Part shown: positions 1 to 8,170 of the stretch, in pieces | Layout of the letters: every line of letters starts with the position of its first letter | How positions within the stretch are numbered: the stretch's first letter is position 1 | Assembly: GCF_003591655.1 (NCBI RefSeq) | Contig: NZ_QVRA01000028.1 | Coordinates: 1-50,727 of the forward strand | Direction of reading: 5' to 3' | Origin: Sphingobium terrigena | GTDB taxonomy: Bacteria > Pseudomonadota > Alphaproteobacteria > Sphingomonadales > Sphingomonadaceae | Length of the DNA: 50,727 bases | Position numbers and translations under genes: made by a program | The notes under the pieces: generated by a model | Databases searched by the model: none | What the model was told of the DNA's origin: nothing | The model's input: the letters and a program-made list of their open reading frames with translations, nothing else

Positions 1-1
1 C

Positions 2-586
2 GATCGACCCGAGCACTCGGCATTGCGAGCGGCATATCTCGACGGCTCGGTGGTCGTAACGCCCAATCCCCATGTCCACGCGAAATTCGCCGACAAGCGC
101 AATCTCACCCTGCTGTCCGACACAGCGCTGCTGCAGGAATGGGGTTTCGACCGGGCCATTGTCGATACACTTGTTGCCGGCATTCCGGCAACCGAACGGG
201 TCGACGAAGCTTCCGCCGAGCGGCTTTGGGCCGGCCGCAGGCAATTCTTCTTCAAGGCGGCCGGGGGGTATGGGAGCAAAGCGGCCTATCGTGGCGACAA
301 GCTGACGAAATCGGTGTGGGCCGAAATCCTGGAGAGCGACTATGTCGCCCAAGCCTATGTGCGGCCAAGCGAGCGGACCATCCGGCTGGATGGAGAGACG
401 GTCAAGCGCAAGATCGACGTTCGTCTCTACACCTATGATGGGGAGCCGCTTGTTGCCGCAGCGCGACTATATCAGGGCCAAACCACCAATATGCGCACCG
501 CCGGCGGCGGTTTCGCGCCTGTTCTGCTGATGGCCGCCGACGATTCGCCGCAGGACTGCGACAGGTGCGCCACCGGCGAGGCGTGA
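2..586 (+). CDS. ATP-grasp-like protein, 3' part only
   Basis: The frame is open to the left edge, so this is the C-terminal ~194 residues of a longer protein; the TTG at 23 is only the first in-frame start-like codon and need not be real. The stretch KAAGGYGSKAAYRGDKLT, followed by a region rich in V, Y and R (YVAQAYVRPSERT), looks like the C-terminal half of a circularly permuted ATP-grasp ligase, with Lys and a Gly-rich nucleotide loop. The end (GGFAPVLLMAADD) fits such a fold. The substrate cannot be read. It lies 171 bases upstream of the N-ATPase operon on the same strand and shows no sign of belonging to it. An unrelated hypothetical family is possible. Confidence 0.5.
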   Translation, partial: DRPEHSALRAAYLDGSVVVTPNPHVHAKFADKRNLTLLSDTALLQEWGFDRAIVDTLVAGIPATERVDEASAERLWAGRRQFFFKAAGGYGSKAAYRGDKLTKSVWAEILESDYVAQAYVRPSERTIRLDGETVKRKIDVRLYTYDGEPLVAAARLYQGQTTNMRTAGGGFAPVLLMAADDSPQDCDRCATGEA

Positions 587-757
587 GCCGGACAGAAGAG
601 CGAAACTGTTGTCCTGGAATTCGGGACGCGTCAGACTTCGCCAGACCGGATTGCAATAGCGAACCGGCGAAGCCGCGGCGCAGAGACGAGCATCCGTATT
701 GTCCCGCATATCGATGGCGCCCGATCTCGCTTTAGCTCCCGTTATGAGAAACTTGAG

Positions 758-2176
758 ATGAGCAGCGCGGCAAGCGACATCGATAAGACGAGCGGACGCG
801 TCTGCGCGATCCGCGGTCCCGTGCTCGACGTGGAATTTGCCGCCGGCTCGCTCCCGCCAGTCAACGATGCGCTGTGCATCGCAACCCCAACGGGAATGCA
901 CATCGCCGAGGTGCAGAGCCATGTCGATGCGCGCACCGTCCGAGCGGTCGCACTCCAGACCACCAGCGGACTCGCGCGCGGCGTCCATGTCGAGGCCACC
1001 GGTGCAGCGATCATGGTACCGGTCGGCGATGCGGTTCTGGGCCGCCTGCTCGATGCCACCGGCGTCATCGGCGACGGTGGGGCGGCGCTTCCCGTGGACG
1101 TTCCGCTTCGCCCAATCCATCGCCAACCGCCGCCACTCGATGTCCAGAGCACAGCGACGACGATGTTCGAGACCGGGATCAAGGTGATCGATCTGCTTGC
1201 GCCCCTCGCGCAGGGCGGCAAAGCGGCGATGTTCGGCGGCGCCGGGGTTGGCAAGACCGTGCTGGTGATGGAACTGATCAACGCGATGGTCGCGCGCTAC
1301 GAGGGCGTGTCGGTGTTTGCTGGCATCGGCGAGCGCTCGCGCGAAGGGCATGAACTGCTCACTGACATGCGCACTTCCGGCGTGATCGCGAAGACCGTGC
1401 TGGTCTTCGGACAGATGAACGAGCCACCGGGCGCGCGCTGGCGGGTCGGTCTGACCGCGCTTACCATCGCCGAATATTTTCGCGACGAGCAGAAACGCAA
1501 TGTGCTGCTGTTGATGGATAATGTCTTCCGCTTCGTCCAGGCGGGCAGCGAAGTGTCGGGGCTCTTGGGGCGGATGCCGTCGCGGGTCGGCTATCAGCCG
1601 ACGCTCGCGAGCGAAGTCGCGGCGCTCCAGGAGCGGATCGCCTCGGTCGCGGGCGCATCGGTTACGGCGATCGAAGCGGTTTATGTGCCCGCGGATGATT
1701 TCACCGATCCGGCCGTGACGGCGATCTCGGCGCATCTCGACAGCAATGTCCTCTTGTCACGCACGATGGCTGCGGAGGGCATGTACCCGGCGATCGACCC
1801 GCTTGCCTCCACCTCGATCCTGCTCGATCCGCTGGTCGTGGGCGAGGACCATTATGCGCTGGCCCAAAAGGTCCGCGAGACGATCGCTCACTATCGCGAG
1901 CTGCAGGATATCATCGCGCTGCTCGGCATGGAGGAGCTGGGACAGGAGGATCGGCTGATCGTTGGCCGTGCCCGCCGACTCCAGCGCTTCCTGACGCAGC
2001 CTTTTGTCGTAACGCAGGCTTTTACAGGCCAGCCCGGACGATCGGTGCCGCTCCACGTCACACTCGACGGCGTGCGCGCCATCCTCGGCGGCGAAACCGA
2101 CGACTGGCCCGAAAGCGCCTTCTATATGGTCGGAGACCTGGAAGAGGCGCGCGGCAAGGTGGGACCCAAGCCATGA
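758..2176 (+). CDS. atpD: N-type ATPase beta subunit
   Basis: Catalytic beta subunit of the F1 head of a rotary ATP synthase/ATPase. The Walker A loop GGAGVGKT is at residues 160-167, the GERSREG segment with the catalytic glutamate is near 191, and MDNVFRF corresponds to the usual IDNIFRF Walker B region. At 472 residues it has normal length. It is the first gene of its operon, whereas ordinary alphaproteobacterial F-ATPase operons put the delta, alpha and gamma genes before beta. That order, together with atpQ and atpR, marks the N-ATPase family. The start at 758 gives the expected short N-terminus before TSGRVCAIRGPVLDVEF. Its stop overlaps the start of atpC by four bases. Confidence 0.96.
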   Translation: MSSAASDIDKTSGRVCAIRGPVLDVEFAAGSLPPVNDALCIATPTGMHIAEVQSHVDARTVRAVALQTTSGLARGVHVEATGAAIMVPVGDAVLGRLLDATGVIGDGGAALPVDVPLRPIHRQPPPLDVQSTATTMFETGIKVIDLLAPLAQGGKAAMFGGAGVGKTVLVMELINAMVARYEGVSVFAGIGERSREGHELLTDMRTSGVIAKTVLVFGQMNEPPGARWRVGLTALTIAEYFRDEQKRNVLLLMDNVFRFVQAGSEVSGLLGRMPSRVGYQPTLASEVAALQERIASVAGASVTAIEAVYVPADDFTDPAVTAISAHLDSNVLLSRTMAAEGMYPAIDPLASTSILLDPLVVGEDHYALAQKVRETIAHYRELQDIIALLGMEELGQEDRLIVGRARRLQRFLTQPFVVTQAFTGQPGRSVPLHVTLDGVRAILGGETDDWPESAFYMVGDLEEARGKVGPKP

Positions 2177-2583
2177 GGCTGCGCATCACTGAACCCACTG
2201 CGATCGTGGTCGACCGGGAGGTCGCCGCGATCCGCGCCGAGGATGCGACGGGCAGCTTTGGCATCCTGAACGGCCACGCCGATTTCCTGACCGCGCTCGA
2301 TATCTCGGTCGTCTCCTGGCGCGAGACGGATGGGCGCGCTGGCTACTGCGCGGTGCGCAACGGCATTCTGACGGTGAGTGGCGGCAAGGAGGTCGAGATC
2401 GCGACGCGCGAGGCGCATGTCGGCGACGATCTCGACGAACTCGAGACGGTAGTGCTTAGGGGTTACCGCGAGCGTGGCGATGCCGAACGCAGCGGCCGCA
2501 CCGCCGCGACGCGGCTGCGCATGCGCGCGATCCGGCGCATGGTCGAGGCTCTGCAGGGCGGGCCGGCGGAGATCGGTCTATGA
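2173..2583 (+). CDS. atpC: N-type ATPase epsilon subunit
   Basis: Epsilon subunit of the central stalk, 136 residues, which couples rotation of gamma to the c ring. The N-terminal beta domain is recognisable: MRLRITEPTAIVVDREVAAI, then EDATGSFGILNGHADFLTAL, the usual GxxGILPGHA-like segment. The C-terminal part is helical and Arg-rich (GYRERGDAERSGRTAATRL). It overlaps atpD (ATGA) at its start and atpQ at its stop, so translation of the three is probably coupled. A beta-epsilon pair heading the operon is the N-ATPase arrangement. Confidence 0.9.
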   Translation: MRLRITEPTAIVVDREVAAIRAEDATGSFGILNGHADFLTALDISVVSWRETDGRAGYCAVRNGILTVSGGKEVEIATREAHVGDDLDELETVVLRGYRERGDAERSGRTAATRLRMRAIRRMVEALQGGPAEIGL

Positions 2584-2861
2584 CCGAGGATCTGCCACCC
2601 GAGCAGGAACGGCTCGTGGACGCCGTCAAACAGCGCGCCGAACGCCGACGCAGGGCGCGGGGATTGCCCTCCTTTGCGCGCAATTTCGGCCAGATTGGTG
2701 TGCTTGGCTGGCAGGTCGTCGTGCCGGCGCTGATCGCGCTCGCGATTGGCCGCTGGCTCGACCATCGGCTGTCCAGCGGTATCTTCTGGACCGCGCCGCT
2801 GCTGATCCTGGGCGTGAGCCTCGGCTGCTGGTCGGCCTGGAAGTGGATCGGGCGGCAATGA
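2580..2861 (+). CDS. atpQ: N-type ATPase accessory membrane subunit AtpQ
   Basis: A 93-residue protein with a charged N-terminal segment (residues 1-30, including KQRAERRRRARGLP) followed by two hydrophobic stretches, roughly 40-60 (LGWQVVVPALIALAIGRWLD) and 70-88 (FWTAPLLILGVSLGCWSAW). This is the layout of the AtpQ/AtpI-like protein that sits between epsilon and AtpR in N-ATPase operons, thought to help c-ring assembly. The ATG overlaps the atpC stop and its own stop overlaps atpR (both ATGA). The identification rests on position plus the hydropathy pattern. Confidence 0.8.
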   Translation: MTEDLPPEQERLVDAVKQRAERRRRARGLPSFARNFGQIGVLGWQVVVPALIALAIGRWLDHRLSSGIFWTAPLLILGVSLGCWSAWKWIGRQ

Positions 2862-3124
2862 CGCCCTGGGCGGTCCTCCTGTTTCTGCTGCTCGGCGCCG
2901 CTGCCGGAACAGCACATTACCTCGCTATCGCGAAGGATGCTGACCTGCTCGTCCATGGCGGATCGATTATGCTGTCGCTCGGCCTGCGGCTCGGTCGGAT
3001 GCTTCTGACGCTCGGCGTGCTGCTCGTTGCCGCAAGGCAGGGCTGGCCGGACCTACTTGCGGCCGCGGCCGGGTTCATGGCGGCGCGACAGGTCGTCCTT
3101 CACCGACTGGGAGCGGTGTCGTGA
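2858..3124 (+). CDS. atpR: N-type ATPase accessory membrane subunit AtpR
   Basis: An 88-residue, mostly hydrophobic protein. I take ATG 2858 as the start because it overlaps the atpQ stop as ATGA; a longer upstream reading of this frame is antisense-like in composition and runs across atpQ. Hydrophobic segments lie at about residues 4-22, 47-62 and 66-80. Conserved-looking Arg residues (LGLRLGRMLL) sit inside a membrane segment, which is typical of AtpR and unusual for a plain structural membrane protein. AtpR is found only in N-ATPase operons and is proposed to act with the c/a subunits. Its stop overlaps the GTG start of atpB. Confidence 0.8.
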   Translation: MTPWAVLLFLLLGAAAGTAHYLAIAKDADLLVHGGSIMLSLGLRLGRMLLTLGVLLVAARQGWPDLLAAAAGFMAARQVVLHRLGAVS

Positions 3125-3825
3125 AGATCGCCTCCCCGCTCGAAAGCCATATCCTCTTCACGATCGGACCGGTTCCGATCAGCCAGCCGGTCGTCACGAC
3201 CTGGGGCATCATGGCGGTGCTGACGATCGGCTGTTGGTTTCTGACCCGGCGGCTCGGCCTTCGTCCCACCAGGACCCAGGCAGCGCTGGAACTGGTGGTC
3301 GATGTGACCGCGCGCCAGATTCGCGAGACGATGGAGGCGGAACCTCAGCCCTATCTGCCTTTGATCGGGACGCTCTTCATCTTCCTGCTCGTCGCAAACT
3401 GGTCATCGCTTTTGCCGGGCGTCGAACCGCCTACGGCGGCCCTCGAAACTGACGCGGCGCTGGCCTTGATCGTGTTCGGCGCGACGCTCTGGTTCGGTGT
3501 CCGGGCGCTTGGCGCGCGCGGTTATCTGCGCAGTTTCGCGCAGCCGTCGATCCTGCTCGCGCCGCTCAATCTCGTTGAGCTGTTCACCCGCAGCTTCTCC
3601 CTGATGGTGCGCCTGTTCGGCAATGTCATGAGCGGCGTGTTCATGATCGGCGTCGTGCTGAGCCTTGCAGGGTTGCTCGTACCGATCCCGCTGATGGCGC
3701 TCGAGATGCTGACCGGAGCCGTCCAGGCCTACATCTTCGGTGCGCTCGCCATGGTCTTTATCGGCAGCGCCATCAGCGAAACGAACCCATCCCCGAAAGC
3801 GCCGAACCACGAGGTCTCTTCATGA
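3121..3825 (+). CDS. atpB: N-type ATPase subunit a
   Basis: Membrane stator subunit a, 234 residues, which carries ions to and from the c ring. The essential arginine is visible as Arg164 in LMVRLFGNVMSG, the helix facing the c-ring carboxylate. Further landmarks are LIGTLFIFLLVANWSSLLPG (residues 81-100) and a last helix ending GALAMVFIGSAI. The start is GTG at 3121, overlapping the atpR stop. The stop overlaps the atpE start (ATGA). The C-terminus has a short polar tail (ETNPSPKAPNHEVSS). Confidence 0.93.
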   Translation: MKIASPLESHILFTIGPVPISQPVVTTWGIMAVLTIGCWFLTRRLGLRPTRTQAALELVVDVTARQIRETMEAEPQPYLPLIGTLFIFLLVANWSSLLPGVEPPTAALETDAALALIVFGATLWFGVRALGARGYLRSFAQPSILLAPLNLVELFTRSFSLMVRLFGNVMSGVFMIGVVLSLAGLLVPIPLMALEMLTGAVQAYIFGALAMVFIGSAISETNPSPKAPNHEVSS

Positions 3826-4064
3826 ACTGGATCCACATCGTCAGCATCCTCGGCGCGGCGTTCGCCATCGCCATCGGCGCGATCGCGCCGGCACTCGCTC
3901 AGGGCAAGGCGGTCGCCGCAGCGATGGATGCGATCGCCCGCCAGCCAGAGGCGGCGAACACCGTCTCGCGCACCCTGTTCGTGGGCTTGGCCATGATCGA
4001 GACGATGGCGATCTATTGTCTCGTGATCGCGCTGCTGCTGCTCTTCGCAAATCCCTTCGCCTGA
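3822..4064 (+). CDS. atpE: N-type ATPase subunit c (rotor ring)
   Basis: The 80-residue hairpin subunit that forms the rotor ring. It has two membrane helices (about 6-33 and 51-77) joined by the polar loop ARQPEAAN, whose RQP motif is the F1-binding loop. The ion-binding carboxylate is Glu60 in MIETMAIY. Gln27 in helix 1, Thr61 and Tyr65 line up with the Gln/Glu/Ser/Tyr ligand set known from sodium-binding c rings. The family is called N-ATPase because many members keep sodium ligands, although proton-using members have been described, so the ion is inferred only. It lies directly between atpB and atpF. Confidence 0.94.
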   Translation: MNWIHIVSILGAAFAIAIGAIAPALAQGKAVAAAMDAIARQPEAANTVSRTLFVGLAMIETMAIYCLVIALLLLFANPFA

Positions 4065-4065
4065 C

Positions 4066-4818
4066 ATGCGTATCGACTGGTGGACGCTGGCGCTGCAGGC
4101 GATCAACGTCGTCATTCTCGTTTGGCTGCTCGCACGCTTCCTGTTTCGTCCGGTGATGGGGGCTATCGCCGCGCGCCAGACTGCTACGGACCAACTTCTC
4201 GCCGATGCGGAGACTGCAAAGACAGCTGCGCTCAAGCTGGAAGCGGATCTCAAGGCGCAAACCGACGCCTTCGCCGCCGATGGAGACGCACGCCGGACAG
4301 CTTTGCTGGCCAGCATAGAGGCCGAACGCAGCCGCCTCCTTGATGCGGCCAGGACCGAGACCGATGCAAAAGCGAAGCTGGCGCTTGCTTCTGTCGAGGA
4401 TGCGCAAAAGGGCATGGCGACACAGCTGGAGGAAAAAGCGGCCGTGCTCGCGGGGCAGATGGCGTCCGCGTTGCTGCACCGGCTACCGGCCGGGGGCACC
4501 ACAGATATGATGTTCGCTGCCCTGCTCGAACGGATCGAACGCCTGCCGGTCGAGGAACGCCGGGCCCTGGCCGGTGACACTCCTCTCGCCATCGTGACGC
4601 CGGCCGCGCTCGATGGGGAGGCCCAAGCGCGGTGCGTGCAAAAGCTCGCAGAGGCGCTGCCGGGGCTAGCAGCACCGAACTTCACCGTCGATCCCGCGCT
4701 GATTGCCGGGTTCGAGCTCCATGGACCGCACATGCTCGTCCGCAACAGCTGGCGAGCCGATCTCGACACGCAGCTGGCGGCACTCAAGGAGGACGATCAT
4801 GCCGGGCTCCGCGGATGA
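4066..4818 (+). CDS. atpF: N-type ATPase subunit b with long C-terminal extension
   Basis: Peripheral stalk subunit. The N-terminal membrane anchor (residues 5-30, WWTLALQAINVVILVWLL) is followed by a charged, Ala-rich coiled coil from about 35 to 135. At 250 residues it is much longer than a usual b subunit of about 155. The extra C-terminal ~110 residues form a separate domain (GTTDMMFAALLERIERLPVE onwards) that probably replaces the missing delta subunit, as proposed for N-ATPases. The gene starts one base after atpE stops, and its end overlaps atpA by 20 bases. Confidence 0.88.
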   Translation: MRIDWWTLALQAINVVILVWLLARFLFRPVMGAIAARQTATDQLLADAETAKTAALKLEADLKAQTDAFAADGDARRTALLASIEAERSRLLDAARTETDAKAKLALASVEDAQKGMATQLEEKAAVLAGQMASALLHRLPAGGTTDMMFAALLERIERLPVEERRALAGDTPLAIVTPAALDGEAQARCVQKLAEALPGLAAPNFTVDPALIAGFELHGPHMLVRNSWRADLDTQLAALKEDDHAGLRG

Positions 4819-6319
4819 ATGGCTTGCCCGGGCCGCGACGTGCGTGGCCGCGGCGGAAATCGGCGCACAGGTCCGCCAGATCGGCCGCGTCGAATCAATC
4901 GGCGATGGCGTAGCGCTGGTCTCGGGTTTGGCGGAGGCACGGCTCGACGAATTGCTGCAGTTTGCCGGAGGTCAGGCGGGCTTCGTACAAACGCTCGACC
5001 GCGATCGCATCGGCTGCGTGATGCTTGAGGATGCTGACAGCATCGAGGCGGGGGACATCGTCTCGGGCACCGGCGCAGTGGTGCGCACGCTGGTGGGGCG
5101 AGGACTGCTCGGCCGTATCGTCGATCCACTCGGCCGACCACTCGATGGCGGGGCGGCGATCATCGCCGAGCGGTTCGAGCCGGTGGAGCGTCCCGCGCCG
5201 TCGATCATCGATCGCGACCTCGTCGTTCAGCCGGTGCAGACCGGGATATTGGTCATCGACGCGATGTTCGCGCTCGGCCGCGGCCAGCGCGAGTTGATCC
5301 TGGGCGACCGCGCGACCGGCAAGACCGCGCTCGCCGTCGATGCGATCATCAACCAGCGGTCGAGCGACATGATATGCATCTATGTCGCGATCGGCCAGAA
5401 ATCCTCCAGTGTCGCGCGCGTGATCGATCAGGTGCGCCGCCATGGCGCGCCGGAACGCTGCATCTTCGTGGTCGCGAGCCCGGCTTCCGCACCGGGGTTG
5501 CAATGGATCGCGCCGTTTGCCGCGTTCACCATGGCGGAATATTTCCGCGATCAGGGCGGTCATGCGCTCGTCGTGCTCGACGACCTCACCAGGCATGCCG
5601 CCACGCACCGCGAGATCGCGCTGCTGACCGGCCAGCCGCCGGGACGCGAAGCCTATCCGGGCGACGTTTTCTACCTCCATTCGCGGCTGCTGGAGCGCGC
5701 CGCCCGGATGTCGCCCGAAAAGGGCGGCGGCTCGCTCACGGCGCTGCCGATCGCGGAGACCGATGCCGGCAATGTCAGCGCCTATATCCCGACCAACCTG
5801 ATCTCGATCACCGACGGGCAGATCGTGCTCGACACCCGGTTGTTCGCCGAAGGCCACAAACCCGCGGTCGATGTCGGCACCAGCGTCAGCCGCGTAGGCG
5901 GCAAGACGCAGGCTCGGGCGTTGCGGGATGCGAGCGGCACGATGCGGCTCGACTATGCCCAGTTCCTCGAACTCGAGATGTTCACCCGCTTCGGCGAGCA
6001 GCCAGAGCCGCGCGTGAAGGCCCAGATCGAGCGTGGGAGGCGGCTGCGCGCATTGCTCTCCCAGCCGCGCTTCCAGCCTCTGCGGGTTGTGGATCAGGTG
6101 GCGCTGGCAATCGCGCTCACCGAGGGCCTCTTGGATGCCGTGGCGATCCCCGACATCGCTGCGATCCGCGCGGCGCTGCCGTTATGGCTCGATGCCAATG
6201 CGTCCGCTCTCGTGGGGCAGGTCGAGGATAAGGGGACAATGGATGCGACGTTGCGCGCCGCATTGTTGGCGGCCGTAAAGCGGATGATCGCCAGCTCCAG
6301 CGCTGGCGCCGCGACATGA
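4799..6319 (+). CDS. atpA: N-type ATPase alpha subunit
   Basis: Non-catalytic alpha subunit of F1, 506 residues. I chose ATG 4799, preceded by a clear Shine-Dalgarno (AAGGAGGA, about 4786-4793). The frame is open further left but that part overlaps atpF and has no alpha-like sequence. The Walker A loop GDRATGKT is at 169-176. The segment SVSRVGGKTQ carries the arginine finger that completes the beta catalytic site. The Walker B-like VVLDDLTRHA is present. The stop overlaps the start of atpG (ATGA). Confidence 0.95.
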   Translation: MPGSADEWLARAATCVAAAEIGAQVRQIGRVESIGDGVALVSGLAEARLDELLQFAGGQAGFVQTLDRDRIGCVMLEDADSIEAGDIVSGTGAVVRTLVGRGLLGRIVDPLGRPLDGGAAIIAERFEPVERPAPSIIDRDLVVQPVQTGILVIDAMFALGRGQRELILGDRATGKTALAVDAIINQRSSDMICIYVAIGQKSSSVARVIDQVRRHGAPERCIFVVASPASAPGLQWIAPFAAFTMAEYFRDQGGHALVVLDDLTRHAATHREIALLTGQPPGREAYPGDVFYLHSRLLERAARMSPEKGGGSLTALPIAETDAGNVSAYIPTNLISITDGQIVLDTRLFAEGHKPAVDVGTSVSRVGGKTQARALRDASGTMRLDYAQFLELEMFTRFGEQPEPRVKAQIERGRRLRALLSQPRFQPLRVVDQVALAIALTEGLLDAVAIPDIAAIRAALPLWLDANASALVGQVEDKGTMDATLRAALLAAVKRMIASSSAGAAT

Positions 6320-7182
6320 GCGATCGTCTGGCCGATGTCGGGCGACGGATCGCCACGGTGCGGCAACTCGGTGCGGTGGTCAACGCGATGCGCGGCATCG
6401 CCGGCGCCCGTGCCCAGCAGGGCCGCGCGTTGTTGCCCGCGATCCGCGCCTATGCCGCGACGGCGGGTCATGCGATAGGGAAGGCGCGGCAGCTACAGAC
6501 AGGATCTTCGGCACCGCCGCTGAACACCGCAAAGGGCAAGACAGGTCTTATCGTCTTCGGCGCAGAGCAGGGCTTCGCGGGCGCCTTTCCAGAGCAGATC
6601 TTGAACGCCGCTGCGAGCGATTCCCAAGCGGCGCACATCTTCCTCGTCGGCGATCGTGCCGCCGCGCTCGCTGCCGAGCGGACACTGCCCGTTGCCTGGG
6701 CCACCAGTCTTCCCAGTCGCGCCGCTGCGTTTGCCGATATGGCAACCGAGCTGCTTGGCGCCCTTTACGACTATGTGGCCGTGGCCGGCGCGGTCCCGGT
6801 CGCAATGATCTATCCGGTGTGGACGGCAGGGCATGGTGCATCGGTCGTCCGCCGCAGTCTTTTGCCGCTCGATCCCGATATGTTTCCGCCGGAGCCAGTT
6901 GGGTCGATACCCCTGATCAATCTGCCGGCAGGCGAACTCGTCGAGCGCTTGGCCCAGGAATATGTCTTCGCCCAGTTGTGCGAAGCGGCCACCGAGGCCT
7001 TCGCCGCTGAAAACGAGGCTCGCATGGCGACGATGGCGGCCGCGAAAACCAATATCGACGCCAGACTCCAGGCGCTTGAACGCGAGGAACGGCTGACGCG
7101 TCAGGAGGAAATCACCGCCGAAGTGGTTGAGCTGGCGGCCGGGGCACGCGCGCACGGCCGAACCAGGACGGTATCGGAGTAG
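6316..7182 (+). CDS. atpG: N-type ATPase gamma subunit
   Basis: Central shaft subunit, 288 residues. The N-terminal helix with RLADVGRRIATVRQLGAVVN and the C-terminal helix with ATEAFAAENEARMATMAAAK, then LTRQEEITAEVVELAAGA, are the paired coiled-coil helices of F1 gamma. The middle contains the Rossmann-like part, where GLIVFGAEQGFAGAFPEQIL stands for the usual SDRGLCGGFN-type segment. Sequence divergence from housekeeping gamma subunits is normal for N-ATPases. It is the last gene of the operon; no convincing terminator hairpin follows. Confidence 0.93.
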   Translation: MSDRLADVGRRIATVRQLGAVVNAMRGIAGARAQQGRALLPAIRAYAATAGHAIGKARQLQTGSSAPPLNTAKGKTGLIVFGAEQGFAGAFPEQILNAAASDSQAAHIFLVGDRAAALAAERTLPVAWATSLPSRAAAFADMATELLGALYDYVAVAGAVPVAMIYPVWTAGHGASVVRRSLLPLDPDMFPPEPVGSIPLINLPAGELVERLAQEYVFAQLCEAATEAFAAENEARMATMAAAKTNIDARLQALEREERLTRQEEITAEVVELAAGARAHGRTRTVSE

Positions 7183-7254
7183 GGGGCTGAGCTGACGCCG
7201 GAAGCGACGGGATTGCCTGGCATAAGTGTGCGTCACTGCCATCGTCGTGATGCC

Positions 7255-7521
7255 TCAGTTCGCTGATCGCGTCGTAGATATAGACGAGCAGGGTGCATTG
7301 CGGCCCGCGTTGCCCGCGACTTCACGCATGACCACGCGGATACCAATGTGGTCTGGCGTGCGTTCACGCCGGACCGTCTTGGGATCGACACCAATCAGCA
7401 CACAGGCCCGGCGCTGGGAAATCTGGTAGCCTCCCAGCACCTTGAGCACAGCGTCTGGCCGCTGGCCTGATGTCGTCAGGCTTTTCCCAGCAGATTCCTT
7501 GAGGATGACGTTGTCGAGCAT
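7255..7521 (-). pseudogene. IS3-family transposase remnant
   Basis: The 88-codon minus-strand frame begins MLDNVILKESAGKS, the end of an IS3-family OrfA, and continues with YQISQRRACVLIGVDPKTVR, the start of an OrfB (normally SxRRACxxLGxxRSTxRY). The DDE catalytic domain is missing: similarity stops near REVAGNAGR, where GYRR would follow. This is therefore a dead fragment of about 220 bp, truncated at both ends. It lies in opposite orientation to the neighbouring IS66-type fragment and shows that the region downstream of the ATPase operon has taken several insertions. Confidence 0.75.
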
Positions 7522-7534
7522 GCTGTCAGCGCGT

Positions 7535-7558
7535 ACTCATACGAGTGCTCGTATGAGT
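7535..7558. repeat. Perfect 24-bp palindrome between two IS fragments
   Basis: ACTCATACGAG and CTCGTATGAGT form perfect 11-bp arms around a two-base centre TG. The right arm covers the ATG (7553) of the IS66-type fragment, and the left arm lies 14 bases from the divergent start at 7521. Such a site could be an operator, a cruciform or a recombination scar. A terminator is unlikely because no T-tract follows. Confidence 0.8.
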
Positions 7559-7660
7559 AGTCAGATCGAAGTTGCCGACCGGGTATCCGGTCGACGGCGG
7601 TGGAGCGTCGAGCAGAAGCTGGCGATCCTGCGCGATGCGTTTGGTCTGGATGGATCGGCC
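7553..7660 (+). pseudogene. IS66-type TnpA accessory protein fragment
   Basis: ATG 7553 opens MSSQIEVADRVSG followed by RRRWSVEQKLAILRDAFG, the characteristic N-terminus of IS66-type TnpA (RRRWSxExKxxIVxEAF). After about 33 codons the similarity ends and the frame runs, without a stop, into an unrelated membrane protein remnant. The helix-turn-helix that should follow is missing. The exact right boundary is an estimate. Confidence 0.65.
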
Positions 7661-7705
7661 CCGGGGGTGACAGGCTACGCCGATCGACGCGCCCGCCAAC
7701 CGGCA

Positions 7706-8170
7706 ATGGTCATCCCACCTAGCTGTTCGCCGGATCGAAGGCTGGCGGCGATGCTGGGTGCCATTGGTATCGACATCCTCATCGATGGACTGGTGCTCGG
7801 GCTGGCGTTTGTTGCGGGCGCCAAGGCGGGCCTCTTGCTGACGATCGCGCTCACGCTCGAGGTGCTGTTCCTCGGACTGACGGTGACAGCCGAACTCGGG
7901 GAGACGGTCCGCTCAAGGCGCAAGGTGATCGCCATAACCGCCGCACTGGCACTGCTGCTTCCCGTCGGGGCGCTGGTCGCGACCCCGGTTGCGGCCTTTC
8001 CGCCGATCGTGATTGCGGGCTTCCTGAGTTTCGGACTCATGGCCCTGCTGTATCTGGTCACCGAGGAACTGTTGGTCGAGGCTCATGAGCGGCCCGACAG
8101 CCCGCTGATCAGCGCCATGTTCTTTGTCGGCTTCCTGGGCTTGCTGCTCATCGAGGAGATTATCGGTTAG
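7706..8170 (+). pseudogene. ZIP-type metal transporter, C-terminal remnant
   Basis: About 154 residues, nearly all membrane helices: residues 13-35 (MLGAIGIDILIDGLVLGLAF), 38-58, 72-90, 95-118 and 137-154. The segment GIDILIDGLVLGLAF resembles the helix of ZIP-family transporters where a histidine or aspartate binds metal, and YLVTEELLVEAHE matches the late HEE/EELxxEAHE-like motif. The front half of a ZIP protein is missing and has been replaced by the IS66 fragment in the same frame, so translation from 7553 would give a chimera. An intact short membrane protein starting at ATG 7706 cannot be excluded. Confidence 0.55.

Noticed and set aside
467..1735. Long minus-strand frame opposite atpD (422 codons)
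   Set aside because: Antisense shadow of atpD in GC-rich DNA; Arg/His-rich, no domain, and the sense strand codes for a clear beta subunit.
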